This document shows, piece by piece, positions 1 to 12,289 of a DNA stretch of 64,000 nt (the stretch's first letter is position 1; the number at the start of each line of letters is the position of its first letter). The notes under the pieces are model-generated. The model made no database searches, had not been told where the DNA came from, and was given only the letters and a program-made list of their open reading frames with translations. The DNA lies in the NCBI GenBank assembly GCA_003024785.1, contig PUQB01000277.1, forward strand, positions 153,300 to 217,299, given 5' to 3'. The translations under genes were made by a program, and so were the position numbers. Source of the stretch: Selaginella tamariscina (lineage: Eukaryota > Streptophyta > Lycopodiopsida > Selaginellales > Selaginellaceae).

Positions 1-1047
1 CGTCATTTGCTTTTACATATGGATAATTGTGCAGGCGAGAACAAAAATAGGTAAATCATTTTACTTAAGGGTTTCTCAACTCATACTTACTTTTATTTTC
101 TAGATATGTGCTAGCATACTTGTCAATGCTTGTTGCCAAAGGTGTGTTTGAAACAATCACGCTCAGTTTTCTTATGGTTGGTCACACTCATGAAGATATT
201 GATGCGTTCTTCAGCAAGGTCTCCAACTCTACAAAAAGGACAAGTGCACTTACCTTACCGCATATGATGAATCTTTTTGAAAACTGCATCTCCAAAAAAA
301 GTTGTGCTTTGCTTGTGACTGAGGTGCCAGACTTCAAAAAATTTCTCAAGGAATATATAAAATAGGGGAGTGATTCTTTAGTTGGTCACCTTGTGCCGCT
401 ACAATTCTTTTCTCTATACGAGATGGTATACCTATTATGTAGTACAAGTTACGGCCATCAGAGCATGAGTGGTTAGAGGGGTTAATTCTCTTCAAAAGTG
501 GAGAGAATGGAAAGCCACTTATCCCAGAAGAACAACCAGACCCTATTCCATTGAGTGCCCAGCTCAAGGAGTAAGAGGTTATTATTGATGGCATCAAAAA
601 ATATGTAGCATGGGTTCAAAAATCGATACCAAAGAATTCTGATAAGGCAACTGGTTACTCAGAACTATATAAGCATGTGGTCGATTTGGGAGACTGTTGT
701 TCGAGAGTTGGAAGGGCCTACTGTCACAAGTACAGAATTGCAACACCCTTTTTGGCCTAAAACAAGGTGGCAAGAGGAGATTGAAATGACATCACTGAGC
801 ACAGACAACATAGAAGCGAGTAGTGATGTAGAAGTGCAAACCCCACACTTTGTTGGACAAAGGAACCAAAAACCTAAAGCATACTTTGATTGCTGCCAGG
901 ATCTTCAAAAAACTAATGATGGTTCTCATTACTCCAGATGCGTTATATAATCAGCCTATTTGGATGGGGCAAATTATCAACACACCTGAAGTAATCACAA
1001 AAAATAGTATTGTTAAGGTTGCATGGTTCAAACCACAAAAAAGGTGA
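1..1047 (+). pseudogene. DUF7869-like (transposase-like) gene, 3' part, broken
   Basis: The frame is open from base 1 (MDNCAGENKNR), interrupted by a clean 53-bp GT-AG intron (51-103), and continues to a stop at 363-365. The motifs MDNCAGENKN and FLMVGHTHEDIDAFFS match what I recall of the DUF7869 domain found in transposon-like proteins of plants, algae and invertebrates; the acidic residues suggest an RNase H-like DDE core (inference). Past the stop, other frames continue the same protein: YKLRPSEHEWLEG near 435-475, then near 940-1020 a C-terminal PIWMGQIINTPEV segment. These tail parts need at least three frame or stop corrections, so I call it broken. The N-terminal part lies outside the window. 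It could be a domesticated gene or a mobile element; a 3' flank shared with 19,431-19,581 favours an element. Confidence 0.55.
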
Positions 1048-1165
1048 CACGAGAAGGAGAGCGAAAGATATAATAGATGCCTAGAGAAAACATGGTCTCC
1101 CAATAAAAAGACCCAGCATGTTTTATAAATGTTAAATCCATTCGATATGGGTGGATGTCAAAAGC

Positions 1166-1325
1166 GTTGATAAAGTCACAATTAACAAAACTGCAAGGGA
1201 ATGTATGTTTTTTGAAGCTTAAAGCAATTACAAAATTATAAAATATCATATATTTAATATTCATAATTATTATAAACTCTTTAATAATAGTACCAAATTG
1301 TTTACTTAACTATATAAATTTAAAA
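1166..1325 (+). repeat. Dispersed repeat copy 1 (flank of DUF7869-like gene)
   Basis: About 160 bp, beginning GTTGATAAAGTCACAATTAA, that recurs at 19,431-19,581 with roughly 85-90% identity by eye. Here it lies directly downstream of the DUF7869-like coding remains, as a 3' UTR or element end would. Confidence 0.7.
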
Positions 1326-1979
1326 AATATATGGAAGATTGACTATATTATTATAGGATTTTGTATTTATATATATATTATTACTACTACAAATTTTTAA
1401 TTAATAATGTTATATTTAAATATTAATATTTTAATAACAACGTTAATATTTATATAATGTACCTCTTATGCTCTTCCTTAATTGTTATATTAAGCAAATA
1501 TATTATATAATTTAATACTTTCTACTTTTATAATGTTATTAAGTTTTGTTCAATGAATGCTATAATTTATTAAAGGGTCAAATACAAAATAGAATATTCT
1601 AAAGAATATTCTGTTTTCAAACATATATTTTAAAGAATATTTCTTTAATATTAGAAAATGCTAATTAAATAGCTAAAGTTGCTAATTATTAGGAAATGGG
1701 ATTATAGCCATGCCAATTTTAATTACAACTTGCATTGTACTTATTATTAAGTAAATTAATAATGAATTAAATAAATATAATTGAGTTTAATGATTCACAA
1801 TATAATGAATTATGATTATCTCATGAATTAAAGAAATTAAATGAATATCTCAATTAAAAATTTGCACATCCACAGTTATCTTAGACTCAAATATGATTCA
1901 ATGCCCTAAATCTTAAACCCAATCCAACTATCACTTAAAATCATGAATTAATGGCACCCCTCCTAAACCCATCTAATGG
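1326..1979. other. AT-rich spacer, no gene seen
   Basis: Very AT-rich sequence with no ORF of note, no splice-supported exon and no recognised repeat. Confidence 0.6.
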
Positions 1980-3290
1980 TTGATATTTTATTAAAGAGAG
2001 AGTTAAGTTATCACATATAAACAATAACTTAAAAAAAAATGTTAAGTTATTTTATACATAGTAACTTTTGAGAGAGAGAGTGAATTTAATAAGTTGTATA
2101 ACTCTTTAAATATATTAAAGAAAGAGGAGAACAATGTTAAATTATCACACAAGGTTGGCAAGTGTACTAGTATACATATGCTAATACCATTGTTGGCTTA
2201 ACAATAGTTAATTATTTAATGAATCCTTAACCTAGTTGTTATTCTTAAATTCCTAAGTTTACCCATGTTTAAACTTATGTGTGTATATGATAATTTAATT
2301 CCCTTCTTTTTTTCTCTTTTTTAAGTTATTATGTGTATGTGATAATTAACTCTTTCCCTCTCCAACTTTTTTTTCCTCTTAAGTTAATGTATATATGTAA
2401 TAACTTAACACTCTTTCTTTTTTAAGTTATTGTGTGTATGTGATTAAGTTAACTTTGTCCCACTCTCTCTTTAATATTTTTAAAGAGTCATACAACTTAT
2501 TAAGTTAGCTCTTTCCTTAACTCTCTTCTCTTAAGTTATATGTGTATTGTGATTTAATTTAATAATTTATATTTATTTAAATTACTGTTATTGCATTATT
2601 GTGTGAATAACTAACTTTTGAACTTCTCTCTCTTTTTAATTTATTATTGTATATGTGATAACTAACTCTCTCTTTCATTATTGTGTATATGTAATAACTT
2701 AACTTTTTTTGTCTCAAATTACTATGTGTATGTAATAATTTAACACTTTTTTTTTTTAAATTACTATGTATATGTGATAACTCCCTCTCTCTTTCTAATA
2801 TGTTTAAGAATTATACAACTTATTAAGTTAACTCTCTTCTTAATTCTCTTTTTAAAAATTTATTATATGTGTAATAACTTAACACTCTTTTTCTTAAGTT
2901 ATTGTGTGTATATAATAACTTAGCTCTCTGAGTCTTTCTCTTTTAAGTTATTATTATGTGTATATAAAACTTACCTCTCAAAGCCTCTCTTTCTCAACTT
3001 ATTATGTGTTTGTGATAACTTAATTCTCTTTTTTTCTCAAGTTGTTATGTGTATATATAACTTAACTTTTTCTTTTTTAAGTTGTTATGTATGTGATAAC
3101 TTAATTCTCTCTTTCAAATTAGTGTGTATGTAATAATTTAATTCTCTCTCTTTTAAATTATTGTGTGTGATAAGTTAATGTTGTCCAAATACATTTAAAG
3201 AGTTATACAATTTATAAAGTTAACTCTCTTTGTAACTCGCTCTTCAAAAAATTACTATGTGTATGTGATAACTTAATTCTTTCTCTTTTA
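1980..3290. repeat. Degenerate minisatellite-like field
   Basis: A loose theme made of AAGTTATTATGTGTATGTG followed by ATAACTTAACTCTCTC is repeated about 20 times at irregular 40-70 bp spacing, all in one orientation. It also contains (GA)n/(CT)n stretches and a recurring 'TTTAAAGAGTTATACAACTTATTAAGTT'-like box, which I give here only in paraphrase: a TTTAAAGAG box followed by a CAACTTATTAAG box. No coding capacity is seen. It looks like an old tandem array that has drifted. Confidence 0.5.
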
Positions 3291-3688
3291 AATTACTACG
3301 AGGATAACCGTAGGATGAGTTTAAGATGGTCAATTGTGGAGTTATTTAGGATTTTTTTCTAACATTGAAGACCTTACGAAGACCCGTTGCCGATTATAAT
3401 AATAAGATTACTATTTAATAAACTTAATTAAGTACTTTAGGGTCCATTAACACAACCAGAATGGCCACATTATACGCACGCACGCACACATGCACATAGC
3501 TAATTAGAAGATTATGAATGTGCTCGTTATAGTGAGAAACTGGACTACACTCTAGAACCTCGGGCTTAAACAGGCAGTAAGTTATCCGTATAATACACGT
3601 TTTATCACACACACTTGTATTAATAGAACGACTTTCACGTATATGACATACTATGTATTTATGCTTATGTATGTATACATTATTTCAG
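3291..3688. other. Spacer before ABCB fragment, no exon seen
   Basis: AT-rich sequence with a short CGCA/CACA microsatellite. I found no reading frame that extends the ABCB similarity upstream. Confidence 0.5.
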
Positions 3689-4446
3689 CTGGTTTGGGGG
3701 ATATACGCTGGAACAGTTTCTGGTGCAGCAACACTCGCCATTGTAAGCTTTGTTGTATATGGCAAATCTGACTCTGAATGGAAAAATGACTACGGGATGT
3801 CTTACTGCTTTTATACTCTACAGTCTTATATACACATATATGCATATATATATATATATATATATGTATGTATATTACACACACACACATGAAGGTATAC
3901 TAGACATAATATACTAATAATGCAATTTTATCATAGTGTGCATACGTATATGCATATGAACACGTTATCTATGTGTTATTTTACCTGGTTATATCTAGTA
4001 GCGACTCTGAGGGCGAAAGACTGCATATCCTTCCCGTCCAGGTGCTTCAGGTATACACACTTAGTTACTAGTACATATTTATGTACATATACATGTCTGT
4101 CCGCACGTATGTTCTTTGTAGGGAGTGAACTTATCTTTGAGACCGGGAGCTAAAGTTGCACTTGTTGAAAAGGTAAACTTAAATAAAAATAAGCAAACTG
4201 TTTACAATGTTTTATTTTTATTATGTACTTTTCAGACTAACTTGGTCGAAAGGTTTTACGATCCTAAGAAGGGTTTTGAACGGGGTATCTTTGGAGATTT
4301 CTCACCGACATCTGGATAGAAAGGTATACAAGTGTGTGTGTGTGTGCGCGTGTGCGTGCCTGCGTGTGTTATTACATGCAACATGTAATAGTATTGTAAG
4401 TCAGGAACACAGGCTTTTTAACTGCACCATATATTATGATCCATGA
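3689..4446 (+). pseudogene. ABCB half-transporter (TAP/ABCB26-27 type) gene fragment
   Basis: Pieces of an ABC exporter appear in the correct order. First come the last transmembrane helices after a TTTCAG acceptor (WGIYAGTVSGAATLAI, then in another frame LTLNGKMTTGCLTAFILYS). Next is the strand before the nucleotide-binding domain (SFPSR...VLQ). Next is GVNLSLRPGAKVALV. After an intron come NLVERFYDPKKG, LNGVSLEISHRHLDRK and, after another intron, IVSQEHRLFNCTI up to the Q-loop region. In the family these parts form the end of the membrane domain and the first half of the ATPase domain. Introns are retained, so it is not a processed copy. The Walker A loop (GPSGGGKS) is missing between VALV and NLVERF, and the frame changes at least three times. 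There is no ABC signature or Walker B. A dead, truncated copy is the best reading. Confidence 0.7.
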
Positions 4447-5210
4447 AGAAATTCAAAGAGTATCAGTACGTCAATTCACTTATTATGCGTATAATTTCAT
4501 GTATTTAAACTATATAATTGCTGATGATTATACATACATTTTATTTGTTTGTTTGATTATATATTGAAAGGAGAGAGAGAGAGAGATGCCTGTGATGCCT
4601 TCCACTAGTAAACCTTGTTAGTTATCCGGGTTATTTAGCTGCAGTTCTCTTTTCACACACACACAAACAAGTTTCTATTCTGGTGAACTTGCTATGTTTT
4701 ATATTATATCCTCAGCTGAGAAAACGACTATATATATTTAAATGTATATGATTTTGTAATTACTATAAATACAACAAATAAACATTTTAAACATCCCTTT
4801 CTATACACATAACTAGTATGAAACTAATGAATGTATTCATACGTTGCAAAGTATATTCTTCTTAGACAAAAAGCATGTCACATACACACGCGCACGCATG
4901 CACGCACAAAACACACGCACCATTTAGGTAGTTGAATTTTATTATGTGATATGCCCTTTCAAAAGTACTCGTGTGTGTACATCTGCAGAAGCACATATAT
5001 ACGTATCAATTGCTATATATACCATGCATCTGCATGGAGGACACATCTCCTTTTTAAGAAATCTAGGTATTAAATGTTAGGGTTTGTGAATTAGAGAGTG
5101 GCCATTGTGATTGTGGAGAGGCTCTATATGCACAATGAGAATATCCTTTTGAGGACTTCCTGCGAACACAGCAGATATTCTCTATCAATTGCGTAAGTTA
5201 ACAGGGAGAA
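4447..5210. other. Spacer, no gene seen
   Basis: Contains short GA and CA microsatellites and AT-rich DNA. No further ABC transporter segment or other exon was found. Confidence 0.5.
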
Positions 5211-6365
5211 ATGGATTCCTCACAAATATTCTTGGTGGTATCATCACCAGTCAGCATCTACATCCCGGTAAATACAGGTAGCTCTTAATATATACATGTA
5301 TATGTATGTATATATACATACATGGGACTTTGAGTAACATAAGTGATAAACACAGGTTTGTGGATGACTCTGAGCAAGTAAAACATCCTTCTGAAGTAAA
5401 TGTCTGTAATGCAGTCAAGAGTCTCTGGGAAGGGGATGAGTTTGTTGGGACTCTTTGTATCATTCAACTAGACAAAAGTGAGTGTGTGTGTTAGCTGTGA
5501 GTCTGTATTCATGATTGCTTGCAGCTCTATTGGGGATAACAGCAAAGCATGCTGTGCTTAGCAGAGAGGTTAATCCATCCCAATCAACTACGTGCAGATG
5601 GTGTGGCAAAGTTCACATCTCTTTAGCTTTCCCCACTTTGATATCAGTGTTTTCCAGATCGACCTTGTCCCAGGACATTCTCTTGTACCCCTCCAGCTTC
5701 CTCAACACCAACGTCCTAGACCACGTATGTATATGTGTGTGTATATGTGTGTGTGTGATCTGACTCTTTTGAGTTATAGGCACATCAGAAGTGTTTCTAG
5801 TGGGATATCCTGAATGTTATAAACATAATCCTAAACCAATGTTCTTTCGTGGGTCCTTATTTGAAGGGGAGGAGCACTTGATCTTTAGAAAAGTGAAGTA
5901 CGATTCATTTGTTTCAGACTGCCCAGGAGGTGCTGTTCTTTCTGATGGCCAAATCATTGGCATTCATGTTTACTTGTAAGATACCTCTTATATTCATCCT
6001 GTATGTGGATAATTAAACTAATATTTATTACAGCTTGCCAAGGATACTGGTGAAGAAGGCCCTGAGATGCTGAGTGATACTAGAGTGGAGCGAGATTCTT
6101 TAGTTTCTTTTTATCACCTCCTGAACCTCTGGACCAGGAGACTACTATTCAGGAGGAAGAAGGAACATATGATGTTACCATGGAAACCTGTATTGGTGAG
6201 TTTGTGTATAGTGACTATGCCTCAGCTAAGGTCAAGAAACGGAAGGTAAGTATTGCCATATATTGAACTTGTAACAATGTATGTTGATAGTTCTTTTGTT
6301 TCCAGAGAGAAATTCGTAGGGAGTGGGTTAATAAGCGGAGTAAACTCACAAATGAAATGCTTTAG
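5211..6365 (+). pseudogene. Trypsin-like peptidase gene A (catalytic Ser replaced)
   Basis: The proposed exons are 5211-5267 (ATG, MDSSQIFLVVSS...), about 5357-5477, 5525-5724, 5780-5975, 6034-6245 and 6306-6365. Most boundaries are GT-AG. Exon 3 carries GITAKHAV, the catalytic-His block of PA-clan peptidases. Later, in another frame, it carries FDISVFQIDLVPG, the likely catalytic-Asp block. Exon 4 has LVGYPE and then SDCPGGAVLSDGQIIGIHV, which matches the Gx(S)GGP...G.I.GIHV block of the Trypsin_2 family with Pro in place of the nucleophile Ser. The C terminus is charged (VKKRKREIRREWVNKRSKL). Two frame conflicts (exon 3 and exon 5) and the missing Ser suggest a pseudogene or an inactive homologue. 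Gene C at 17.5-19.2 kb is its paralogue on the other strand. Confidence 0.6.
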
Positions 6366-9031
6366 TGTCTTAGTTTTAATCTTGTAACTTATGTTCAATT
6401 AATTTATGTTACATCGATCTATATTTATAATTTATTTATGTATTTATTCTTTTAATTTTCTTCTTGGTACATTTTTATGATTTTGTTATCATATATTTTT
6501 TTCATGTTCTAAAGTAATAGTGTGGATAATGTATGTTTTTTGCATGATGTAGTTATTAACCAATACAACAATTTAAATATAAATTAATTATGTAAAGGTA
6601 AGTAGGGTATATATAGAGGTATATTTTAGATGTTACTACTTAAATTTTGAGGAATATATTTTTATTTTCTATATATAAACCTTAAACTGAATATAAATCT
6701 CAATTGAAATCTTTGTCTTCTTGTGTATTAATGTGTAGTGTCTCGGTTTAAAAGTATACCATGTATTAAGTTTTAAGAAGCTCCTTTGGTTATTCATAAC
6801 GTGTAGTCGAAAGAAGTTTCTATAACAAAGGGGTAATTAAAGTTTATATAAAAATTAACATCATTATTTTAAAAGTTACTATAAAGTTATTTATGATGTG
6901 ACTGATCCTTTATTATAGGACCTAAATACAAATCTCAACTGGAGTTTGTGTCTTTTATATATTTATTATGTAGTCTTGGGGTTCTTATAATGAAATACTC
7001 TGAAAATCCCAATTATTCTTAATATATTATCTTTCTGAAACTTTTAAAAACTCCTAAAGCACACATACTATAATCAAACCACTAGTTCATAGACCACCAA
7101 TCTTCAAATATTTTAATATATTATTTATTTACTTAGCCCTGAATATTCTTAAAATATTTTCTTAATATTGACATTATGGATGCATTCTAGCTTTATAAAA
7201 TATTAATTCACCTTTTTAATTAATACTTTTTCTTTTCTTTTGTCCATAATAATAAGTAATTTAATTAATTAATTAATCCTAATAATATCTATCTTAATTA
7301 ATATATCGAAATTAATTAATTTAGACAAGTTCTACTTTGTTAAGGTATTTATTTGTACCATGATGTTGACACTAAATTTAATTAATTTAAAAGTTGAATA
7401 TATAACATTTATTATGGTTTTTAACACATTGTTGTGGTAATTCTTACTATATACATGTCCCACCTGGTGTGAATATGAAATGAAATATAATGCACCATGC
7501 GAAACACTATTGAATATTTTAGTTTTAATAAATTAAATAATTATAAGAGTTTTGATATTATTTTTTAAAAACAATGACATGAAATTATGCATGCACATAT
7601 ATTATGCTAATATGAAGTTTTTAAGGATCATTTTAAATCTAAAGGATGTTCTTAACCTAACTTTGATTTTTATTTATAATTTATACATAAATACATTTTA
7701 AAATGAAATTAAATTAAAATTTAAGTATATATTTAAGATTATAAGTAAGAAAATGCATGTCACAACAACTCTATTTGGTCCTTAAAAAGTTTTAATGACT
7801 CATATAAACATACATGTTATTAAGCTTTGTATTTATTTATGTATTATGTATTATTTGGATCTTCATGATTGCCATTGATATTTAAAATATGTTAAATTAT
7901 ATTAAATATTAAAATAATAAAACACTAATACAAATTTTTAAAATTTTTTTTTTAGAACAGATAAAAGATAAAGGAATTAGTGTTTTTATATTTCGAAAGT
8001 GTTTTGAATTGTAACTGTATTATACTTTTTTAATATAATATATAAAGTAATAGTAATAATTTAATCATACTTATATACAAAGATTATAAATTTTACTTAT
8101 TTATATAGTGCATGGGAGTATAATCTATTTATTTTTTCATAATTATTTTTCAAAATAAAATATTTAAATGTGGTTCTAATTGTGATTCACCATTTATTAT
8201 AGTTAATGCAATGCATAAGCTAGGGCAACATGCAAATGAAGCATGCATTTAAAGAGTGCCTCTACATCTGCTAGTCTACCAACTTGAACAAGTGCATTGA
8301 TAAATACATTTTCAACACTTATATATGTATGCATGTTACTACATGTTTGAATATGAAAAAAAAAGTTGTAATGACGATAATTAACCCTTAATAACTTCAT
8401 TTAGAATTATATTAAGGGTTAATTGCACACTTTAACACTGTATTAAAATTCATTTACGTGTGAGTACAACTTGCATCTCATTCTAAATTATTGATATGAA
8501 CTTTAATATCTTGACGTAAACACATTTAACTTAATATAAAATATAAATTAATAATTTTGAGTTTGATATAATTTAATAATTGAGTGCAATCCAAAATAAT
8601 TCCTTCAATCATTTTAAATATTATTTAAATGAAATATCAATATTTTTTCTTTAATATTACATGTCTTCAATATCAATATTTCATATCTTTTTTACTATTA
8701 AATTATTATAATTTAGCATATTTTATTTTGTTAATATGAAAATGTTAAGATTCAAGTAACATCGCTACAAAAGCATTGTTTACAAGACACACATAAAACT
8801 ATAGAGAAATTTGATGTTTTTAAAATAGTTTTAGAACACTACAATTTCTGATTTAAACTAATTCTATATTCCATCTTAAAATATCATTTTAAAAATATTT
8901 TTACATTGAATTAATTACAAGTGTTAATCATACAATCTCATCATAATAACGTGGTAAAACATAATAAAAAACAAAGGAATACTCTACAAGCATATCATTA
9001 TATATATATCTCAAATTTATAAATAGGTAAC
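6366..9031. other. Long AT-rich region, no gene seen
   Basis: About 2.7 kb of strongly AT-rich DNA with short TAAT and TTAA runs. No ORF, splice pair or repeat end could be supported on either strand. Confidence 0.6.
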
Positions 9032-9034
9032 TCA

Positions 9035-9066
9035 GGGTCGTTTCGCACCACACTTAACTTAACTTA
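9035..9066. repeat. Harbinger terminal inverted repeat, left
   Basis: 32 bp starting GGGTCGTTTCGCACC, matched without mismatch by the reverse complement of 13610-13641. It is preceded by TCA. Confidence 0.95.
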
Positions 9067-9330
9067 GCATGCATAAGTTAAGTAAAAGTTAAGGGTGCAT
9101 TTGATTCGCACCAACTCTCCCTTAAAAAGAGAAGTTAAGGGTTTTGGATTCGTACCAACCCTTAACTTAAATTAAGGGAATTTGTTAAGGGCAATTGATT
9201 CGCACTCATCAACCCTTAACCTTTTTACTTAAATTAAGGGATTGTGTTAAGGGCAATGGATTCGCATAGATACTTAAGTAAAAATATTAAGGGCCATGAA
9301 TTCGAATATTGCCCTTAATATAATATACTT
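9067..9330. promoter_or_regulatory. Left subterminal repeat cluster of the Harbinger element
   Basis: The motif TTAAGGGcaatgGATTCGCA recurs about four to five times in degenerate form, alternating with TTAACTTAAATTAAGGG blocks. Similar motifs lie inverted inside the right end. Subterminal arrays of this kind are usual transposase or Myb-partner binding sites; that role is inferred here. Confidence 0.5.
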
Positions 9331-9919
9331 TATATTTACATTTAAGTTAAGATTATTAACTTAATTATTTTTAATGAACTTAACATATCTACATTTCATA
9401 TAACATTATTATGTCAAGTTATAATAAATATTTTTAAATAATTTTCAATTTGCAATAAAAATCTATTTTCAATTTGTAATAAATATTTTTAACCACTTTA
9501 AAATATATTTATAATATTTATTATTTAAATAATATGTGCATCCTTAATTTTTATTAACATTTAAAGTAATTTTACTTATTATAAAAAATAAAAAATATGG
9601 TGAGATGAAATTATATACTTATATATAATATTGTATATGGGTACATTCTATAGATAATTAAATTTTATATATTTTGGATATGTTTAAACAAGTAAAAACT
9701 TCATGAAAAATATTATATATACATATGCATGTGCGTTAACATGTGTGTATACATGTATTTGCATTTCATATTTTTATTTATTTAACAAAAAAATACTAAA
9801 TATATTCTATTTCTAGTATACATCCTTTTTCATATTTCACGTTTATCTTTAACACATGATATTTATTGTGGTAAAACAAAAAATAATAATAAAGAAAACA
9901 TAAATTAACAATTTCCAAA
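9331..9919. other. AT-rich 3' flank inside Harbinger element
   Basis: Non-coding AT-rich DNA between the subterminal repeats and the transposase stop codon. Confidence 0.6.
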
Positions 9920-11301
9920 TTAATGCCTAACAAATGGCGTCCCAAAAATAAGATGAGCTTCAAGAGCTGATCTAATAGTGCGAGCATGTGTAGTTACCTC
10001 ACCAAGTTCTCGAGGATCTTGTGAAGGATCATCATACTCCACCCAATCTCCTCTTTCTTGACGTCGCCGAATTCTTCGCTCCCTTGCTCGTAAAGTTGCC
10101 TCATAATTCACTTCGCCCTCATCAATGAGGATATTGTGGAGAATAACACAAGCACTCACAGTATTCGGAATGTGTGGAAGGTGGACTCTCAACTTATAAT
10201 CAAGGCAACGAAATTTTTGCTTTAAAAGGCCAAATGCTTGCTCAACCACCAATCGTGCTTTAGTAAGCTCCTTGTTGAAAGTCTCCTGACCAAGATTAAG
10301 ATGAACACCTATAAAAACTTAAGTTAAATATGTTATAAATATATTAACTTTACATGCCTGTGTATGGGACCATTAAAAATGGTTGTAATTGGTATCCTTT
10401 ATCACCCACAATATAAGGCTTCACGAAATCAACATGAGCAGCCTCCAAAGGTCCATGAAGATAAACCCCATCAATGATCTTTTGATGAAGTGAGCAATTC
10501 TTCCAAACTCGCATATCATGCACGCTACCTGCAAATACCAAAACATTACACAAACATAATCAAAATGAATGTAACTTGCTCACCTGGCCATCCAGCATTC
10601 ACATTTATAAACCTCTTACGTGCATCAACAACCCCTTGCACAATGATGCTATTCCGTTGCTTCCTGTCAAAGTAGTCCGTCCGGTCATTTGTAGAAGGTT
10701 GAAGTATCTCCACATGTGTGCAATCTATGGCCCCCACAACATTTGGTAAATGAGTGTGTGTCACATCTTGGAACTCATGTGCCATCTCACGAACCTCATT
10801 TTCCGTCGATGGAAATGCCACCTTATACCAGAAACGTCGACAAATAGCTGCTGTCGTCTCTACAAACACAGCCATAACAGTCGAAGTTCCAATAGCAAAC
10901 CTCTCACCAATGTCCATGTAGTCACTGTTTCTCACCATCTTCCAAAGTGTAGCTCCAACTCTAATATCCACTCGTACAGCTTCTCTGTAGTGGGTATCCT
11001 GCCTTGAGATGTCATCCTCTAATACATTACAAATCATAACAAAGGTTCTCCGTGACATTCGAAGAAGTTTTATCCACCTCTCATCATCGTAGTGTGACAT
11101 CATAAAAGTGTCCCACCATGCCTCACTCCGTAGTCGAACCCACTGTGAAGGAGAAGACCTATCAATTGCAGCTTGTGTTGACCTCCGCATGTACTGAACT
11201 ACTGCATCATCATCATCTGAATTGTCACGTTCTTCATCTTCAGCATCCGAATCAGAATCCGAGTCGTTCATGATGAATTGAACAAAAAAATCTCCAGCCA
11301 T
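9920..11301 (-). CDS. PIF/Harbinger transposase (DDE, spliced)
   Basis: Three exons on the minus strand: 11301-10584, 10528-10358 and 10308-9920. The start is the ATG at 11301 (MAGDFFVQF), downstream of an acceptor-like CAG. The acidic N terminus precedes an HTH-like region. The catalytic blocks are in order: VVGAIDCTHVEI (first Asp), then IVGDKGYQL (second Asp), then LVVEQAFGLLKQKFR (Glu), all standard for Harbinger DDE nucleases. NAGWPG|SVHDMRVW joins perfectly over a 55-bp GT-AG intron (10529-10583). The second junction, PYTG|VHLNLGQETFNKEL, requires a 49-bp intron (10309-10357) with a GC donor. No internal stop is seen. It would cut and paste the element at TCA-like 3-bp targets together with the Myb protein encoded upstream. 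Confidence 0.9.
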
Positions 11302-11441
11302 GGTCGAGGCTAATCCTATTAAACGGTCCTGAAAAAATAATATAATCGATATTATAAATAACAAACAAAAATGCATTAACATAATTCAAATAAAAGCTTG
11401 CAAATGATAAATATATGAAACCTACATGCACCCATGCTAAT

Positions 11442-12227
11442 CTAGTCTTTGTTGCCCTGTCCACAAATGTGATCAGCAATTCGTGTCATAGCCAATGCGA
11501 ACTTCTCAATAGAAGCGTTCTTTTCCCTCCTCAACTCTACTGTCCTCTCAAATTGGCGGCTCCTCATCTCAACCTGGGCTCGAAGTACATTTGTACCTTC
11601 ATTAACCGCTTCAACCAAACTAGACTTTCCCTTCTTCGCTTGCCTTCTCGTCACAGTGACACCATCTCCATCATCATCTGAGTGATCAGTAGTCAAAGGT
11701 GCACTTGTGGAAGTTGGAGTCATCGGTGGATCATTTTCAGAGTCGTTTACGTGTTGGGGCGTCATGCAGCTTCGGTCACCTTGAAATGAATCCAATAAAT
11801 CAAACAGGTCCAAGTCCATGTTTGGCAATCTAAGGCGTCGTTTCTCTAGATTCGACAAGCTCGAATATGCAGCAGCTCCCGACTTCCTGTTGTGGTCGTG
11901 AATAACTTTATAATCGTTGATTAAATTCTCCCACTTCTTACGACATTGTTCTCCATCACGATCGTCGAAACCTTGTGCTTGCATTTCTTTTGCAATCTGT
12001 CTCCAACGTGCATTTGCTGTTACACTGACAAGTTGCCTAGTTGACATCTGTAACCTGGCCATGAACTCTTGTCGTTTCAACTCCACAAGCGTCTTTGTCT
12101 CGTCCATTGTCCAATTCCGAGACCGAGGCCGTTTGCTTCTTGCTTGCCCCTCAATCTCATGTGAAGTTTCTTCAAAACCCTGGCCCTCGCCCTCATTTTC
12201 ACCAATGTCAATTGTTTCGCCCACCAC
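11442..12227 (-). CDS. Harbinger Myb/trihelix-like accessory protein
   Basis: An open frame of 261 residues (MVGETIDIGENEGEG...). Residues about 36-120 form a Myb/SANT-trihelix DNA-binding domain: RNWTMDETKTLVELKRQE, ARWRQIAKEMQAQGF, and EQCRKKWENLINDYKVI with the spaced tryptophans of the fold. A Ser/Thr/Pro/Asp-rich linker follows, and then a charged helical region (RSRQFERTVELRREKNASIEKF) that could be a coiled coil. Such a protein is the usual second gene of PIF/Harbinger elements, helping the transposase enter the nucleus and bind the ends (family knowledge). It lies 140 bp upstream of the transposase start on the same strand. Confidence 0.88.
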   Translation of the reverse strand: MVGETIDIGENEGEGQGFEETSHEIEGQARSKRPRSRNWTMDETKTLVELKRQEFMARLQMSTRQLVSVTANARWRQIAKEMQAQGFDDRDGEQCRKKWENLINDYKVIHDHNRKSGAAAYSSLSNLEKRRLRLPNMDLDLFDLLDSFQGDRSCMTPQHVNDSENDPPMTPTSTSAPLTTDHSDDDGDGVTVTRRQAKKGKSSLVEAVNEGTNVLRAQVEMRSRQFERTVELRREKNASIEKFALAMTRIADHICGQGNKD

Positions 12228-12289
12228 CCTTGAAGATTGTTGTTGTTCCTCGACCGGACATACCTAGCTGACCTAGCCCGAGTTCTTTC

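Noticed and set aside
1980-3290. Possible CRISPR-like or satellite array
   Set aside because: Repeats are degenerate, spacing is irregular, there are no unique spacers, and the genome is eukaryotic.
7230-7330. TTAATTAATTAA cluster as a possible matrix-attachment site or MITE end
   Set aside because: Simple AT sequence with no flanking duplication or inverted partner found.
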